Program-made: the position numbers and the translations under genes | In this document: piece after piece, positions 1 through 14,100 of the stretch | Position numbering within the stretch: the stretch's first letter is position 1 | How the letters are laid out: each line of letters opens with the position of its first letter | Origin: Plazaster borealis | Lineage: Eukaryota; Echinodermata; Asteroidea; Forcipulatida; Labidiasteridae | Direction: 5' to 3' | Length of the DNA stretch: 64,000 bases | Assembly (NCBI GenBank): GCA_021014325.1 | Contig: JAJGQC010000491.1 | Span: 1-64,000 of the forward strand | The notes under the pieces: generated by a model | Database searches by the model: none | Seen by the model: only the letters and a program-made list of their open reading frames with translations | Told to the model about the DNA's origin: nothing

Positions 1-1206
1 GGAGGTGGAATTAAATGAGACAGTTTGGGATTTGTTATTAATCCATCGGCAAATTTAACGCATAACTGAATACGTCTATCATACAATGTAGTAAGGCCAA
101 GAGTTTCAATTGCATTTTCATAGTCAATGTATCTGGTGCCAAGGATGAGCTTAAGAGATCGTTTCTGCACACGTTCAAGGAGTTTCACTTGATTCTGGGT
201 TAGTCCACCATTCCAAACAGGCACGGCATATTCCAGAAGAGGCCGTAGATATCCCTTATAAATTGTGAGTAGGTCCTCAGTCACCAGACCATGATATTTT
301 AGCACTCGAATCATGTGTAAACGACCATTTGCACGTTTTAGTATTGTGTTAACATTAGTGTCCCATTTGAGATCATTCTGTATGTATAATCCAAGGAGCT
401 TGACTGTTTGTGATTGGTGGAGCGGTTGGTCATAAATGTAGAAAACTGGAGGCGAGGGAGGGGATCTCATGAAGCTAATTTCCATTGACGAGCATTTTGA
501 GGGGTTAAGCTTCATTTTATTTATTTCTGACCACTGCACAAGTGAGTCAAGAGATTCTTGCAAACCGGATTGTTCATGTGAAAAGCGAGTCTCAACAATA
601 CTTAAGTCATCAACATATTTCCAATAAGGTATGCGGCTGTTTTCATATGCATTGTTGATGACAGCTAGAAACACAATTGGACCAAGGCGTGTTCCCTGCG
701 GGACACCAGCTTTTACATCACACCAGCTGGATGAAACACCTCTATAATGTACACACTGCTGTCGATTTGTAAGAAAGTTACATATCCATTTGACCATTGT
801 GGGTTCTACACCTAAGGCCAACAACTTATTGACTGTAACATTGTGGTCTATGTGATCGAAGGCTTTGCTGAAATCAGTTAGGATTAATGATGATGAGGTT
901 TTGCTTTTCTCTGCGTGATGGTGTAGGGTGTGTAACAGGTCAATTAAATAGTGTGTGGTTGAGAGTCCTTTACGATTGCCGAACTGATGTTTGTCCAGGG
1001 CTGGTTCCAGATCCTGCATGGTCCATCTGGCCACAAACCCCTCTAATACCTTTGCGAAATGGTCAGTTAGTGCGATTGGTCTGAGTTTGTTTACCACAGC
1101 TGGAGACGTCTTGGGAATTGGGACAATAATGGCTCTTTTCCACAGATCAGGAACTACTCCATTGACAAGTGATGTGTTAAAAATATGTGCTAGTGGTGTG
1201 CTTAAT
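1..1206 (-). pseudogene. LINE reverse transcriptase domain, 3' part cut by window edge
   Basis: Minus-strand translation gives an RT palm and fingers: SKAFDHIDH around 850-880, GVPQGTRLGP around 680-710, YVDD around 604-618 (the catalytic Asp pair), then a thumb/connection region with LGLYIQNDLKWD and RPLLEYAVPVW. The order and spacing are those of non-LTR RTs. The stretch reads open from about 1200 to about 30. YVDD rather than the commoner YADD is seen in some non-LTR clades. Confidence 0.8.
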
Positions 1207-2277
1207 TCACATGCAAACTCCTGATAATGCGGCTTGGTACATTGTCCGGGCCACCTGATTTCCCACACTTAATACGCTTAAGTTGATGATACACTTCCCA
1301 TGGTTGTATAATTGGAGGAGGGACACCATTGGGAGGTATGCAGGAAGTTCAGCAGTGTTCATTGGCTGAAGATCATCTGTGACAGATACAAGAAGCTTGT
1401 TGATATGGTTTGCTATTTGGACTGTATCAGTTGGTTCTATTTCTGGCACATTGATTACTGTTTCACTCTGATGGCCATGTGTCATTGTTTTAATTTCTCG
1501 ATACCAGGCTGCTGGGTTAGATGTCTTGTGTCTCTGTACTCGTGTGACATAGTAGTCCTTTTTGGCAAAGCTTATCGATTGGATGACCTTTTTCCGAAGT
1601 TGTCTCCATGTCCTTTGTTTATTCTGATGGAATGCCATTTGTCGTTGTCTTATGAGTGATTTAATGGCCGGGGTCATCCAAGGTTTGTCTTGAACATGGA
1701 GTTTGATAGTGCGAGTCGGAAAGTGATGATTCAAATGCCAGTTTAAAGCACTGTAGAATAACACACACTGTTGATTGGGTTCAGTTTCTTGTAGAACTGG
1801 AGACCAGTCAAATTTGCAAATCCATTGACCAAAACAGCGAATATCCGAGTTACGCAATGGTCTGGTGATTCTTGATTTTGTTGTATTTTTTATCTTACAT
1901 GGTTCGATGGGTGACCAAAGGACAGTATTATGATCACTTCTGCCAAGTGGAGAGCATATCACAGGTTTCTTATAATGACTTGAGATGTTGGTGAGAATTT
2001 TGTCCAAGGTCCGATTTTCTCTGGTTGGTTTATGAACAACCTGCTTGAGGTTTGGATCAGTGAGAAGTGGTTTTAGATCAAGCTGGTTGAAGTCACCCAT
2101 CATTGTAACACCTGCATGTGGATGGTTGATGAGGATACTATCCATTGTATCGTGAAGATGGTCTAGTAGAGAATCTCCTACTGGACTGTCAGGGGGGTAG
2201 TACACTACAGCGATGATTACATGAGATATCGATCTTGGTAAGCGTTGGGGTCTTACTTTGATCCACATGACCTCCAA
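1207..2277 (-). pseudogene. LINE endonuclease C-terminal half and RT linker
   Basis: A 356-residue open stretch. Residues about 20-130 carry the later EEP endonuclease motifs: GDFN near residue 62 and a SDHN signature near residue 113, the catalytic Asp-His site typical of LINE endonucleases. The following roughly 200 residues are the basic linker towards RT (PWMTPAIKSLI, then KKDYY, AAWYREIK), common in CR1/Jockey ORF2 proteins. The last roughly 35 residues are out of frame: shifting frame near 1310 restores a typical pre-RT region, so a frameshift splits the protein here. Confidence 0.8.
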
Positions 2278-2335
2278 ATCGTCTCGGGTATTGACATGTA
2301 GTTGTTCGAATAGTACTCTTCATTGACATATAGAG

Positions 2336-2908
2336 CTATACCCCTCCTCGTTTGTTGATCCTTGATTTGGAGTACATGGTATAACCAGGAATTGAGACTA
2401 GTTCGGTGCAGGTCTGACCTGAACCATATTCTGTTATAGCAGCAATGTCAATGTTTTCATTTGCAAGAAGCAATTGTAGCTCATCAAATTTATTGTTGAG
2501 AGATCTTGAGTTGCATAAGAAAAATGTTGGTAAATCATGGCGCTTACGAAATTTGTTTTGTCTTTGTACTTTGACAAGCACAGGTGGCCCACGCAAGTCC
2601 ATCCTATAGTTCTGTTGACATGTTTGATAGCAGTTGTGTAGAACCTGAATCTGTCGCCGTACGTGAGTTCCTGCACGCCGTCCTCTACGTTTCTTAATAA
2701 TATCCCAATCACAGATTCTTTCATACACTTTCATTGGCAGTTTCCTTTTAAGGCAGTGATTACGAATTCCACAGAGTTTTTCCATTGTGTAGCTAATTGT
2801 CTTGTCCATAATAACAGTTTCCCTATACAATGTACTACAAGGGTAATGCAGAGTGGGTGAAGAGCTCAGTGCACAACAAGATGGCTGCCAAGCAGTACAG
2901 GGAGGCAA
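2336..2908 (-). pseudogene. LINE ORF2 N-terminus, start of endonuclease domain
   Basis: A 190-residue open frame whose C-terminal half contains the opening of an EEP endonuclease (NSRSLNNKFDELQLLL, then a TE catalytic-Glu position in IAAITEYG). The first roughly 100 residues are basic and not recognisable. The frame ends at RGGV, where the next endonuclease strand (an ALYVNE-like motif) continues in another frame just downstream, so this and the 1207-2277 piece were one protein. The true start codon is uncertain. Confidence 0.7.
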
Positions 2909-3064
2909 GCAATATCAGTTTAATTTTGCCATGTTTAGCTGAGTTTTCTTTCACTGCTTGCATTTCTATATGTGCAGAAGTGTACTTACAGTTCAATGCT
3001 CAGTAGTCATAACCCCAAAATGATGTAAAATGGCAAGAATGTGACTCTGTAGGAAAATAATTCA

Positions 3065-4050
3065 AGAGCTCAAAAATGTATGCAGGCAGCAGCTGAACAG
3101 CGCCATCCTTCTTGAAAGATCGCCAGCAGCGAGTAGTCGTCGATGGAAGTCACTCAGAATGGGTACACGTTGACTCGGGAGTCCCTCAAGGCACAGTCCT
3201 AGGGCCTTTACTCTTTCTGTTGTTTATAAACGATCTGCCCTGTAACATCACTGCATCCGTTAGACTCTTTGCTGATGACTGCATCCTGTGTAGAACAATC
3301 GAGAAAGCAGAGGATCAGAGCGACTACAACAAGACCTTGACACTCTTTGCAAATGGGAAAAGACCTGGCAGATGGAGGTTAACGTGGACAAATGTTTTGT
3401 CATGAAAGTCACCCACTCCAAGAACCCATCGACCTATAAATACAAGCTTGGCACCACCACTCTCCAAGAAACTTCTAATCACACTTATCTGGGCGTCGTC
3501 ATTACCAATAATCTAAAATGGAGTCAACATGTCAACAAAATTTCTTCATCAGCAAACCGTAGCTTGGGCTTCCTACGCCGTAACATATCATTCTGCTCAA
3601 GAAAAACCAAGGCTAAAGCTTTTAAAACCTTTGTCAGGCCGCATCTTGAGTACAGCTCAGCAGCTTGGGACCCATACACACAGGAACAAATAACTCAAAT
3701 CGAAGCCGTTCAGCGACTACAACTATCAAAGCAGTCCATCAGCTATGCTTGCTTCATTGAAGTGGGCCCCATTAGCACTCAGAAGAAAGGAGCACCGCCT
3801 GATTGTCCTACACAACTCTCTACACAGTCACCTCTCCATCCCGGCAAAAACCATCTTACGCCCGACCACACGCTCATCGAGATCATCGAACTCAACCACA
3901 TATATCAGAATTCCAGCAAGTAAGGACTGCTATAAGTTCTCATTTTTCCCCAGAACAGTAACCAACTGGAACTCACTCACCATCAAAGTAACATCCACAA
4001 CCGACCAACAAGTGTTCAAACAAGAACTACAAAAGCACCTGAGAAATTAA
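3065..4050 (+). mobile_element. 5'-truncated LINE, RT palm to 3' end
   Basis: Plus-strand pieces of a second LINE ORF2. 3112-3390 encodes the RT palm ([11 protein letters not shown], then FADDC with the catalytic Asp pair). 3372-3740 encodes the thumb (YLGVVITNNLKWSQH, RPHLEYSSAAWDP). 3745-4050 encodes the C-terminal region ending in FKQELQKHLRN and a stop. The three pieces lie in different frames, so at least two frameshifts are present. It is much shorter than a full ORF2, which indicates 5' truncation, usual for LINE insertions. It is a different family from the 1-2908 element and lies in opposite orientation. Confidence 0.8.
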
Positions 4051-5146
4051 TTACGATACTCATGCGCACTCACAATCCTGCTCGGATTACTCCAACTGCT
4101 ACCACGCAACCAGGAGTGCTGTGCAGTATTTTAGCAGATGCAGATGCAAACACTAACATCGTTGAAAGCATTTTCATAACATTTAGCACTTTTGAATTAC
4201 AAGGCACTTCCGGTTTCGACCGAGAGCAGAGGTCATGTGAGGTCACGCACACTGAATAAAATGAAGACCTATTTTATCCCTACCCAATCCCGCAAACAGA
4301 AAACATATGGTCTCTTGTGGCTGATTTGATACGGATTTTCAAATATTTAAAATAGAAAGCTTTAAGATGACGTCACGTGACAGGTGATGACATCATCATG
4401 ACATCCTTGTTTTAGGATCATTATTGCACCAATGCTTTTCATCCCTGAAAGTTTCATTGGGATTGCTCTTTAGGAACTATGCAAAAGGCCGCTTAGACGA
4501 ACCGTGCATTATCTCAATGGCTTTTTTTACTGAAACTGACACACAAAAAAACAACAAAAAAAACCCCAAAAAACCAATGGCTTCTGAAGGATCTCAAGAC
4601 CAATCCACACACCAAGTTTGGAGTTGATATGCCAAGACTTTCTTGAGTTATCACTCGGACAACATTTCTTTTGTTTTAGCCATAATGACCTTTACATTTA
4701 ACTTAGAGGGTCCAAAAACCATATGCTTCTGGAGGATCTCGAGACCAATCCACACACCAAGTTTGGAAATGATATGCCAAGGCTTTCTTGAGTTATCACT
4801 CGGACAACCATGGACCACAATGCTTTCCTTTGTGATAGCAACCGTGGACCTATTGTTATACGTCCACGGTTAGAATGTGGATACCTACCCACACACACAC
4901 ACACGTTTGTAAATCCTGCTTACCGAGGACTTCTCTTTGTTCTCCCATTGTTTGGACATAATTTATTTTAGCAATGTCCCCATTGGGTTTGTACACGAAA
5001 ACGAAGGGAGGACGTACTCGCTCTGTCTAACGCCCGGAACCCTTTTGTTAAAGTCCTCGGTTTGAATGGATACACACGCTCACAACCACACACACACAGG
5101 AGGACAAAGCAAACACTATTTGCACCTTCTGCTTTGCTGGCGGGGC
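4051..5146. repeat. Non-coding repeat-rich stretch with an approximately 145-bp direct repeat
   Basis: No credible gene. Two diverged direct copies of a block beginning at GGATCTC...GACCAATCCACACACC lie at about 4588-4670 and 4733-4806, with matching downstream text (TTGAGTTATCACTCGGACAAC). CA-rich tracts occur at 4889-4904 and 5071-5098, each next to a copy of a GAATG(T)GGATAC-like motif, again duplicated. The satellite array starts immediately after. Confidence 0.6.
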
Positions 5147-8100
5147 ATAAAAATTGACCCAAATATGAAAATTTTACCATGCCGGCATGGTGAATTTTCA
5201 AGATTTTGGACCCAAAATTCAAACTCCTAAAACTCTCAAGATATCTGAAACTATGGCTTATTTACTGAGTCCGCACGGATAAAATGTCTTCAGCAGTCCG
5301 TTCTGTATCATTTGAAACAAAAAAAACAACAACAAAAATTTGACCCAAATCTGAAAATTTGACCATGCCGGCATGGTGAATATTTATGATTTTGGACCAA
5401 AAATTCAAACTCCTAAAACTCTAAAGATATCTCAAACTATGAATTATTTACTGAGTCCGCACAGATAAAATGTCTTCAGCAAGTCTGTTCTAAATCATTT
5501 GAAACCAAAATATCAAAACAAAAATTTTGACCAAACTCTGAAAAATTTGACCATGCCGGCATAGTGAATTTTTATGATTTTGAACCAAAAATTCAAACTC
5601 CTAGAACTCTAAAGTTATCTCAAACTATGGCTTGATCAATGAGTCCGCACAGATAAAATGTCTTCAGTAGTATGTTCTGTATCATTCGAAACCAAAAAAA
5701 TCAACAACAAAAATTTGACCCAAATCTGAAAATTTGACCATGCCGGCATGGTGAATTTTTATGATTTTGGACCCAAAATTCAAACTCCTAAAACTCTCAA
5801 GATATCTCAAACTATGGCTTATTTACTGAGTCTGCACAGATAAAATGTCTTCAGCAGTCTGTTCTGTATCATTTGAAACCAAAAAATCAAAACAAAAACT
5901 TTGACCAAAATCTGACAATTTGACCATGCCGGCATGGTGAATTTTTATGATTTTGGACCCAAAATTCAAACTCCTAGAACTCTAAAGATATCTCTATTTA
6001 TGGCTTATTTAATGAGTCCGCACAGATAAAGTGTCTTCAGCAGTCCCTAAGAATCATTTGAAACCAAAATATCAAAACAAAAATTTTATCCAAAATCTGA
6101 CAAATTTGACCATGCCGGCATAGTGAATTTTTATGATTTTAAACCAAAAATTCAAACTCTTAAAACTTTAAAGATATCTCGAACTATGGCTTATTTACCG
6201 TGTCCGCACAGATAAAATGTCTTGAGCAGTCTGTTCTGTATCATTTGAAACCAAAAAATCAAAACAAAAACTTTGACCAAAATCTGACAATTTGACCATG
6301 CCGGCATGGTGAATTTTTATGATTTTGGACCCAAAATTCAAACTCCTAGAACTCTAAAGATATCTCAAATTATGGCTTATTTAATGAGTCCGCACAGATA
6401 AAGTGTCTTCAGCAGTCCCTAAGAATCATTTGAAACCAAAATATCACAACAAAAATGTTATCCAAAATCTGACAAATTTGACCATGCCGGCATAGTGAAT
6501 TTTTATGATTTTAAACCAAAAATTCAAACTCCTAAAACTCTAAAGATATCTCAAACTATGGCTTATTTACTGAGTCCGCACAGTCAAAATGTCTTCAGCA
6601 GTCTGTTCTGTATCATTTGAACAAAAAAATCAAAACAAAAACTTTGACCAAAATCTGACAATTTGACCATGCCGGCATGGTGAATTTTTATGATTTTGGA
6701 CCCAAAATTCAAACACCTGGAACTCTAAAGTTATCTGAAACTATGCCTTATTTAATAAGTCCGCACAGATAAAATGTCTTCAGCAGTCTGTTCTGTATCA
6801 TTTGAAACCAAAAAAATCAAAACAAAAACTTTGACCAAAATCTGACAATTTGACCATGCTGGCATGGTGAATTTTTATGATTTTGGACCCAAAATTCAAA
6901 CTCTAGAACTCTAAAGATATCTCAAACTATGGCTTGTTTAATGATTTGGCAGGGATAAAATGTCTTCAGCAGTCCGTTCTGTATCATTTGAAACCAAAAA
7001 ATCAACAACACAAATTTGACCCAAATCTAAAAATTTGACCATGCCGGCATGGTGAACATATTTTGATTTTGGACCAAAATTTCAAACTCCTAAAACTCTC
7101 AAGATATCCCAAACTATGGCTTATTTACTGAGTCCGCACAGATAAAATGTCTTCAGCAGTCCGTTCTGTATCATTTGAAAACAAAAACTTTGACCAAAAT
7201 CTGACAATTTGACCATGCCGGCATGGTGAATTTTTATGATTTTGGACCCAAAATTCAAACTCCTAGAATTCTAAAGATATCTCAAACTATGGCTTATTTA
7301 ATGAGTCCGCACAGATAAAATGTCTTCAGCAAGTCTGTTCTGTATCATTTGAAACCAAAAAATCGAAACAAAAACTTTGACCACAATCTGACAATTTGAC
7401 CATGCCGGCATGGTGAATTTTTATGATTTTGGACCCAAAATTCAAACTCCTAGAACTCTAAAGATATCTCAAACTATGGCTTGTTTAATGAGTCGGCAGG
7501 GATAAAATGTCTTCAGCAGTCCGTTCTGTATCATTTGAAACCAAAAAATCAAAACAAAAACTTTGACCCAAATCTAAAAATTTGACCATGCCGGCATGGT
7601 GAACATTTTTTGATTTTGGACCAAAATTTCAAACTCCTAAAACTCTCAAGATATCCCAAACTATGGCTTATTTACTAAGTCCGCACAGATAAAATGTCTA
7701 CAGCAGTCCAATCTGTATCATTTGAAAATGAAACCTTTGACCAAAATCTGACAATTTGAAAATGCCGGTAAGGTGAATTTTTATGATTTTGGACCCAAAA
7801 TTCAAACTCCTAGAATTCTAAAGATATCTCAAACTATGGCTTATTTAATGAGTCCGCACGAATAAAATGTCTCCAGCAGTCCGTTCTGTATCATTTGAAA
7901 CAAAAAAACAAAACAAAAATTTGACCCAAATATGAAAATTTGACCATGCCGGCATGGTGAATATTTATGATTTTTGACCCAAAATTCAAACTCCTAGAAC
8001 TCTAAAGATATCTCAAACTATGGCTTATTTAATGAGTCCGCACAGATAAAATGCCTTCAGCAGTCCGTTCTGTATCATTTGAAACCATAAAATCAACAAC

Positions 8101-11100
8101 AAAAATTTGAGCCAAATCTGAAAATTTGACCATGCCGGCATGGTGAATTTTAATGACTTTGCACCCAAAATTTAAACTCCTAAAACTCTAAAGATATCTC
8201 AAACTATGGCTTATTTAATGAGTCCGCATGGATAAAATGTCTTCAGCAGTCCTTTCAGTATCATTTGAAACCAAAACCATCACCAACAAAAATTTGACCC
8301 AAATCTGAAAATTTGACCAAGCCGGCATGGTGAATATTTATGATTTTGGACCAAAATTTCAAACTCCTAAAACTCTCAAGATATCTCAAACTATGGCTTA
8401 TTTACTGAGTCCGCACAGATAAAATGTCTACAGCAGTCCAATCTGTATCATTTGAAAACGAAAACTTTGACCAAAATCTGACAATTTGAAAATGCCGGTA
8501 AGGTGAATTTTTATGATTTTGGACCCAAAATTCAAACTCCTAGAATTCTAAAGATATCTCAAACTATGGCTTATTTAATGAGTCCGCACGAATAAAATGT
8601 CTCCAGCAGTCCGTTCTGTATCATTTGAAACAAAAAAACAAAACAAAAATTTGACCCAAATATGAAAATTTGACCATGCCGGCATGGTGAATATTTATGA
8701 TTTTGGACCCAAAATTCAAACTCCTAAAACTCTATAAAGATATCTCAAACTATGGCTTATTTAATGAGTCCGCACGGATAAAATGTCTCCAGCAGTCCGT
8801 TCTGTATCATTTGAAACAAAAAAAACAACAACAAAAATTTGAGCCAAATCTGAAAATTTGACCATGCCGGCAAAGTGAATTTTTATGATTTTAAACCAAA
8901 AATTCAAACTCTTAAAACTTTAAAGATATCTCAAACTATGGCTTATTTACCGTGTCCGCACAGATAAAATGTCTTCAGCAGTCTGTTCTGCATCATTTGA
9001 AACCAAAAAATCAAAACAAAAACTTTGACCAAAATCTGACAATTTGACCATGCCGGCATGGTGAATATTTATGATTTTGGACCAAAATTTCAAACTCCTA
9101 AAACTCTCAAGATATCTCAAACTATGGCTTATTTAATGAGTCCGCACGAATAAAATGTCTCCAGCAGTCCGTTCTGTATCATTTGAAACAAAAAAACAAC
9201 AACAAAAATTTGACCCAAATCTGAAAATTTGACCATGCCGGCATGGTGAACAGTTATGATTTTTGACCAAAATTTCAAACTCCTAAAACTCTCAAGATAT
9301 CTCAAACTATGGCTTATTTACAGAGTCCGCACAGATAAAATGTCTTCAGCAGTCCGTTCTGTATCATTTGAAAACGAAAACTTTGACCAAAATCTGACAA
9401 TTTGAAAATGCCGGCATGGTGAATTTTTATGATTTTGGACCTAAAATTCAAACTCCTAGAATTCTAAAGATATCTCAAACTATGGCTTATTTAATGAGTC
9501 CGCATGGATAAAATGTCTACAGCAGTCCGTTCTGTATCATTTGAAAACAAAAACTTTGACCAAAATCTGACAATTTGAAAATGCCGGCATGGTGAATTTT
9601 TATGAGTTTGGACCCAAAATTCAAACTCCTAGAATTCTTAAGATATCTCAAACTATGGCTTATTTACTGAGTCCGCACAGATAAAATGTCTTCAGCAGTC
9701 CGTTCTGTATCATTTGAAACCATAAAATCAACAACAAAAATTTGACCCAAATCTGAAAATTTGACCATGCCAGCATGGTGAACATTTATGATTTTTGACC
9801 AAAATTTCAAACTCCTAAAACTCTCAAGATATCTCAAACTATGGCTTATTTACAGAGTCCGCACAGAAAAAATGTCAGCAGTCCGTTCTTCTGTATTTTT
9901 TTGAAAGACCAAAATCTGACAATTTGAAAATGCCGGCATGGTGAATTTTTATGATTTTGGACCCAAAATTCAAACTCCTAAAACTCTCAAGATATCTCAA
10001 ACTATGGCTTATTTACTGAGTCCGCACAGATAAAATGTCTTCAGCAGTCCGTTCTGTATCATTTGAAACAAAAAAAATCAACAACAAAAATTTGACCCAA
10101 ATCTGAAAATTTGACCATGCCGGCATGGTGAATATTTATGATTTTTGACCCAAAATTCAAAATCTGACAATTTGAAAATGCCGGCATGGTGAATTTTTAT
10201 GATTTTGGACCCAAAAGTCAAACTCCTAGAATTCTAAAGATATCTCAAACTATGGCTTAATTAATGAGTCCGCACGGATAAAATGTCTCCAGCAGTCCGT
10301 TCTGTATCATTTGAAACAAAAAACAACAACAAAAATTTGACCCAAATCTGAAAATTTGACCATGCCGGCATGGTGAATATTTATGATTTTTGACCCAAAA
10401 TTCAAAATCTGACAATTTGAAAATGCCGGCATGGTGAATTTTTATGATTTTGGACCCAAAAGTCAAACTCCTAGAATTCTAAAGATATCTCAAACTATGG
10501 CTTAATTAATGAGTCCGCACGGATAAAATGTCTCCAGCAGTCCGTTCTGTATCATTTGAAACAAAAAAAACAACAACAAAAATTTGACCCAAATCTGAAA
10601 ATTTGACCATGCCGGCATGGTGAATATTTATGATTTTTGACCCAAAATTCAAAATCTGACAATTTGAAAATGCCGGCATGGTGAATTTTTATGATTTTGG
10701 ACCCAAAAGTCAAACTCCTAGATATCTAAAGATATCTCAAACTATGGCTTAATTAATGAGTCCGCACGGATAAAATGTCTCCAGCAGTCCGTTCTGTATC
10801 ATTTGAAACAAAAAAAACAACAACAAAAATTTGACCCAAATCTGAAAATTTGACCATGCCGGCATGGTGAATATTTATGATTTTTGACCCAAAATTCAAA
10901 CTCCTAGAACTCTAAAGATATCTCAAACTATGGCTTATTTAATGAGTCCGCACAGATAAAATGTCTTCAGCAGTCTGTTCTGTATCATTTGAAACCAAAA
11001 AAATCAACAACAAAAATTTGACCCAAATCTGAAAATTTGACCATGCCGGCATGGTGAACATTTATGATTTTTGACCAAAATTTCAAACTCCTAAAACTCT

Positions 11101-14100
11101 CAAGATATCTCAAACTATGGCTTATTTACTGAGTCCGCACAGATAAAATGTCTTCAGCAGTCCGTTCTGTATCATTTGAAAAATAAAACTTTGACCAAAA
11201 TCTGACAATTTGAAAATGCCGGCATGGTGAATTTTTATGATTTTGGACCCAAAATTCAAACTCCTAGAATTCTAAAGATATCTCAAACTATGGCTTATTT
11301 AATGAGTCCGCACAGATAAAATGTCTACAGCAGTCCGTTCTGTATCATTTGAAAACGAAAACTTTGACCAAAATCTGACAATTTGAAAATGCCGGCATGG
11401 TGAATTTTTATGATTTTGGACCCAAAATTCAAACTCCTAGAATTCTAAAGATATCTCAAACTATGGCTTATTTAATGAGTCCGCACAGATAAAATGTCTT
11501 CAGCAGTCCGTTCTGTATCATTTGAAACCAAAAAAATCAACAACAAAAATTTGACCCAAATCTGAAAATTTGACCATGCCGGCATGGTGAATTTTTATGA
11601 TTTTGGACCCAAAATTCAAACTCCTAAAACTCTCAAGATATCTCAAACTATGGCTTATTTACTGAGTCCGCACAGATAAAATGTCTTCAGCAGTCCGTTC
11701 TGTATCATTTGAAAATGAAAACTTTGACCAAAATCTGACAATTTGAAAATGCCGGCATGGTGAATTTTTATGATTTTGGACCCAAAAGTCAAACTCCTAG
11801 AATTCTAAAGATATCTCAAACTATGGCTTAATTAATGAGTCCGCACGGATAAAATGTCTCCAGCAGTCCGTTCTGTATCATTTGAAACAAAAAAAAAACA
11901 ACAACAAAAATTTGACCCAAATCTGAAAATTTGACCATGCCGGCATGGTGAATATTTATGATTTTGGACCCAAAATTCAAACTCCTAGAACTCTAAAGAT
12001 ATCTCAAACTATGGCTTATTTAATGAGTCCGCACAGATAAAATGTCTTCAGCAGTCTGTTCTGTATCATTTGAAACCAAAAAAATCAACAACAAAAATTT
12101 GACCCAAATCTGAAAATTTGACCATGCCGGCATGGTGAACATTTATGATTTTTGACCAAAATTTCAAACTCCTAAAACTCTCAAGATATCTCAAACTATG
12201 GCTTATTTACTGAGTCCGCACAGATAAAATGTCTTCAGCAGTCCGTTCTGTATCATTTGAAAACGAAAACTTTGACCAAAATCTGACAATTTGAAAATGC
12301 CGGCATGGTGAATTTTTATGATTTTGGACCCAAAATTCAAACTCCTAGAATTCTAAAGATATCTCAAACTATGGCTTATTTAATGAGTCCGCACGGATAA
12401 AATGTCTCCAGCAGTCCGTTCTGTATCATTTGAAACAAAAAAAAACAACAACAAAAATTTGACCCAAATCTGAAAATTTGACCATGCCGGCATGGTGAAT
12501 ATTTATGATTTTTGACCCAAAATTCAAACTCCTAAAACTCTCAAGATATCTCAAACTATGGCTTATTTAATGAGTCCGCACAGATAAAATGTCTTCAGCA
12601 GTCCGTTCTGTATCATTTGAAAACAAAAACTTTGACCAAAATCTGACAATTTGAAAATGCCGGCATGGTGATTATTATGATTTTGGACCCAAAATTCAAA
12701 CTCCTAGAACTCTAAAGATATCTCAAACTATGGCTTATTTAATGAGTCCGCACAGATAAAATGTCTTCAGCAGTCCGTTCTGTATCATTTGAAACCAAAA
12801 AAATCAACAACAAAAATTTGACCCAAATCTGAAAATTTGACCATGCCGGCATGGTGAATATTTATGATTTTGGACCCAAAATTCAAACTCCTAAAACTCT
12901 CAAGATATCTCAAACTATGGCTTATTTAATGAGTCCGCACAGATAAAATGTCTTCAGCAGTCCGTTCTGTATCATTTGAAAATCGAAAACTTTGACCAAA
13001 ATCTGACAATTTGAAAATGCCGGCATGGTGAATTTTTATGATTTTGGACCCAAAATTCAAACTCCTAGAACTCTAAAGATATCTCAAACTATGGCTTATT
13101 TAATGAGTCCGCACAGATAAAATGTCTTCAGCAGTCCGTTCTGTATCATTTGAAAACGAAAACTTTGACCAAAATCTGACAATTTGAAAATGCCGGCATG
13201 GTGAATTTTTATGATTTTGGACCCAAAATTCAAACTCCTAGAATTCTAAAGATATCTCAAACTATGGCTTATTTAATGAGTCCGCACAGATAAAATGTCT
13301 TCAGCAGTCCGTTCCGTATCATTTGAAACCAAAAAAATCAACAACAAAAATTTGACCCAAATCTGAAAATTTGACCATGCCGGCATGGTGAACATTTATG
13401 ATTTTTGACCAAAATTTCAAACTCCTAAAACTCTCAAGATATCTCAAACTATGGCTTATTTACAGAGTCCGCACAGATAAAATGTCTTCAGCAGTCCGTT
13501 CTGTATCATTTGAAAACGAAAACTTTGACCAAAATCTGACAATTTGAAAATGCCGGCATGGTGAATTTTTATGATTTTGGACCCAAAATTCAAACTCCTA
13601 GAACTCTTAAGATATCTCAAACTATGGCTTATTTAAGGAGTCCGCACAGATAAAATGTCTTCAGCAGTCCGTTCTGTATCATTTGAAACCAAACAAATCA
13701 ACAACAAAAATTTGACCCAAATCTGAAAATTTGACAATGCCGGCATGGTGAATTTTTATGACTTTGGACCCAAAATTCAAAACTCCTAAAACTCTCAAGA
13801 TATCTCAAACTATGGCTTATTTACTGAGTCCGCACAGATAAAATGTCTTCAGCAGTCCGTTCTGTATCATTTGAAACCAAAAAAATCAACAACAAAAATT
13901 TGACCCAAATCTGAAAATTTGACCATGCCGGCATGGTGAATTTTTATGATTTTGGACCCAAAAGTCAAACTCCTAGAATTCTAAAGATATCTCAAACTAT
14001 GGCTTAATTAATGAGTCCGCACGGATAAAATGTCTCCAGCAGTCCGTTCTGTATCATTTGAAACAAAAAAAAACAACAACAAAAATTTGACCCAAATCTG

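Larger units (their letters stand above)
1..2908 (-). mobile_element. Non-LTR retrotransposon (LINE, CR1/Jockey group), broken
   Basis: Read on the minus strand this is one LINE ORF2 running from about 2908 to the window edge. It has an endonuclease (EEP) domain followed by a reverse transcriptase, and these copy the element RNA into nicked chromosomal DNA. The reading frame is interrupted at least twice: near 2280-2336 inside the endonuclease and near 1310 between endonuclease and RT. The 3' end lies outside the window. Motif style (SKAFDHIDH, GVPQGTRLGP, YVDD) fits the CR1/Jockey group; I cannot name the clade. The element is dead as sequenced. Confidence 0.85.
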
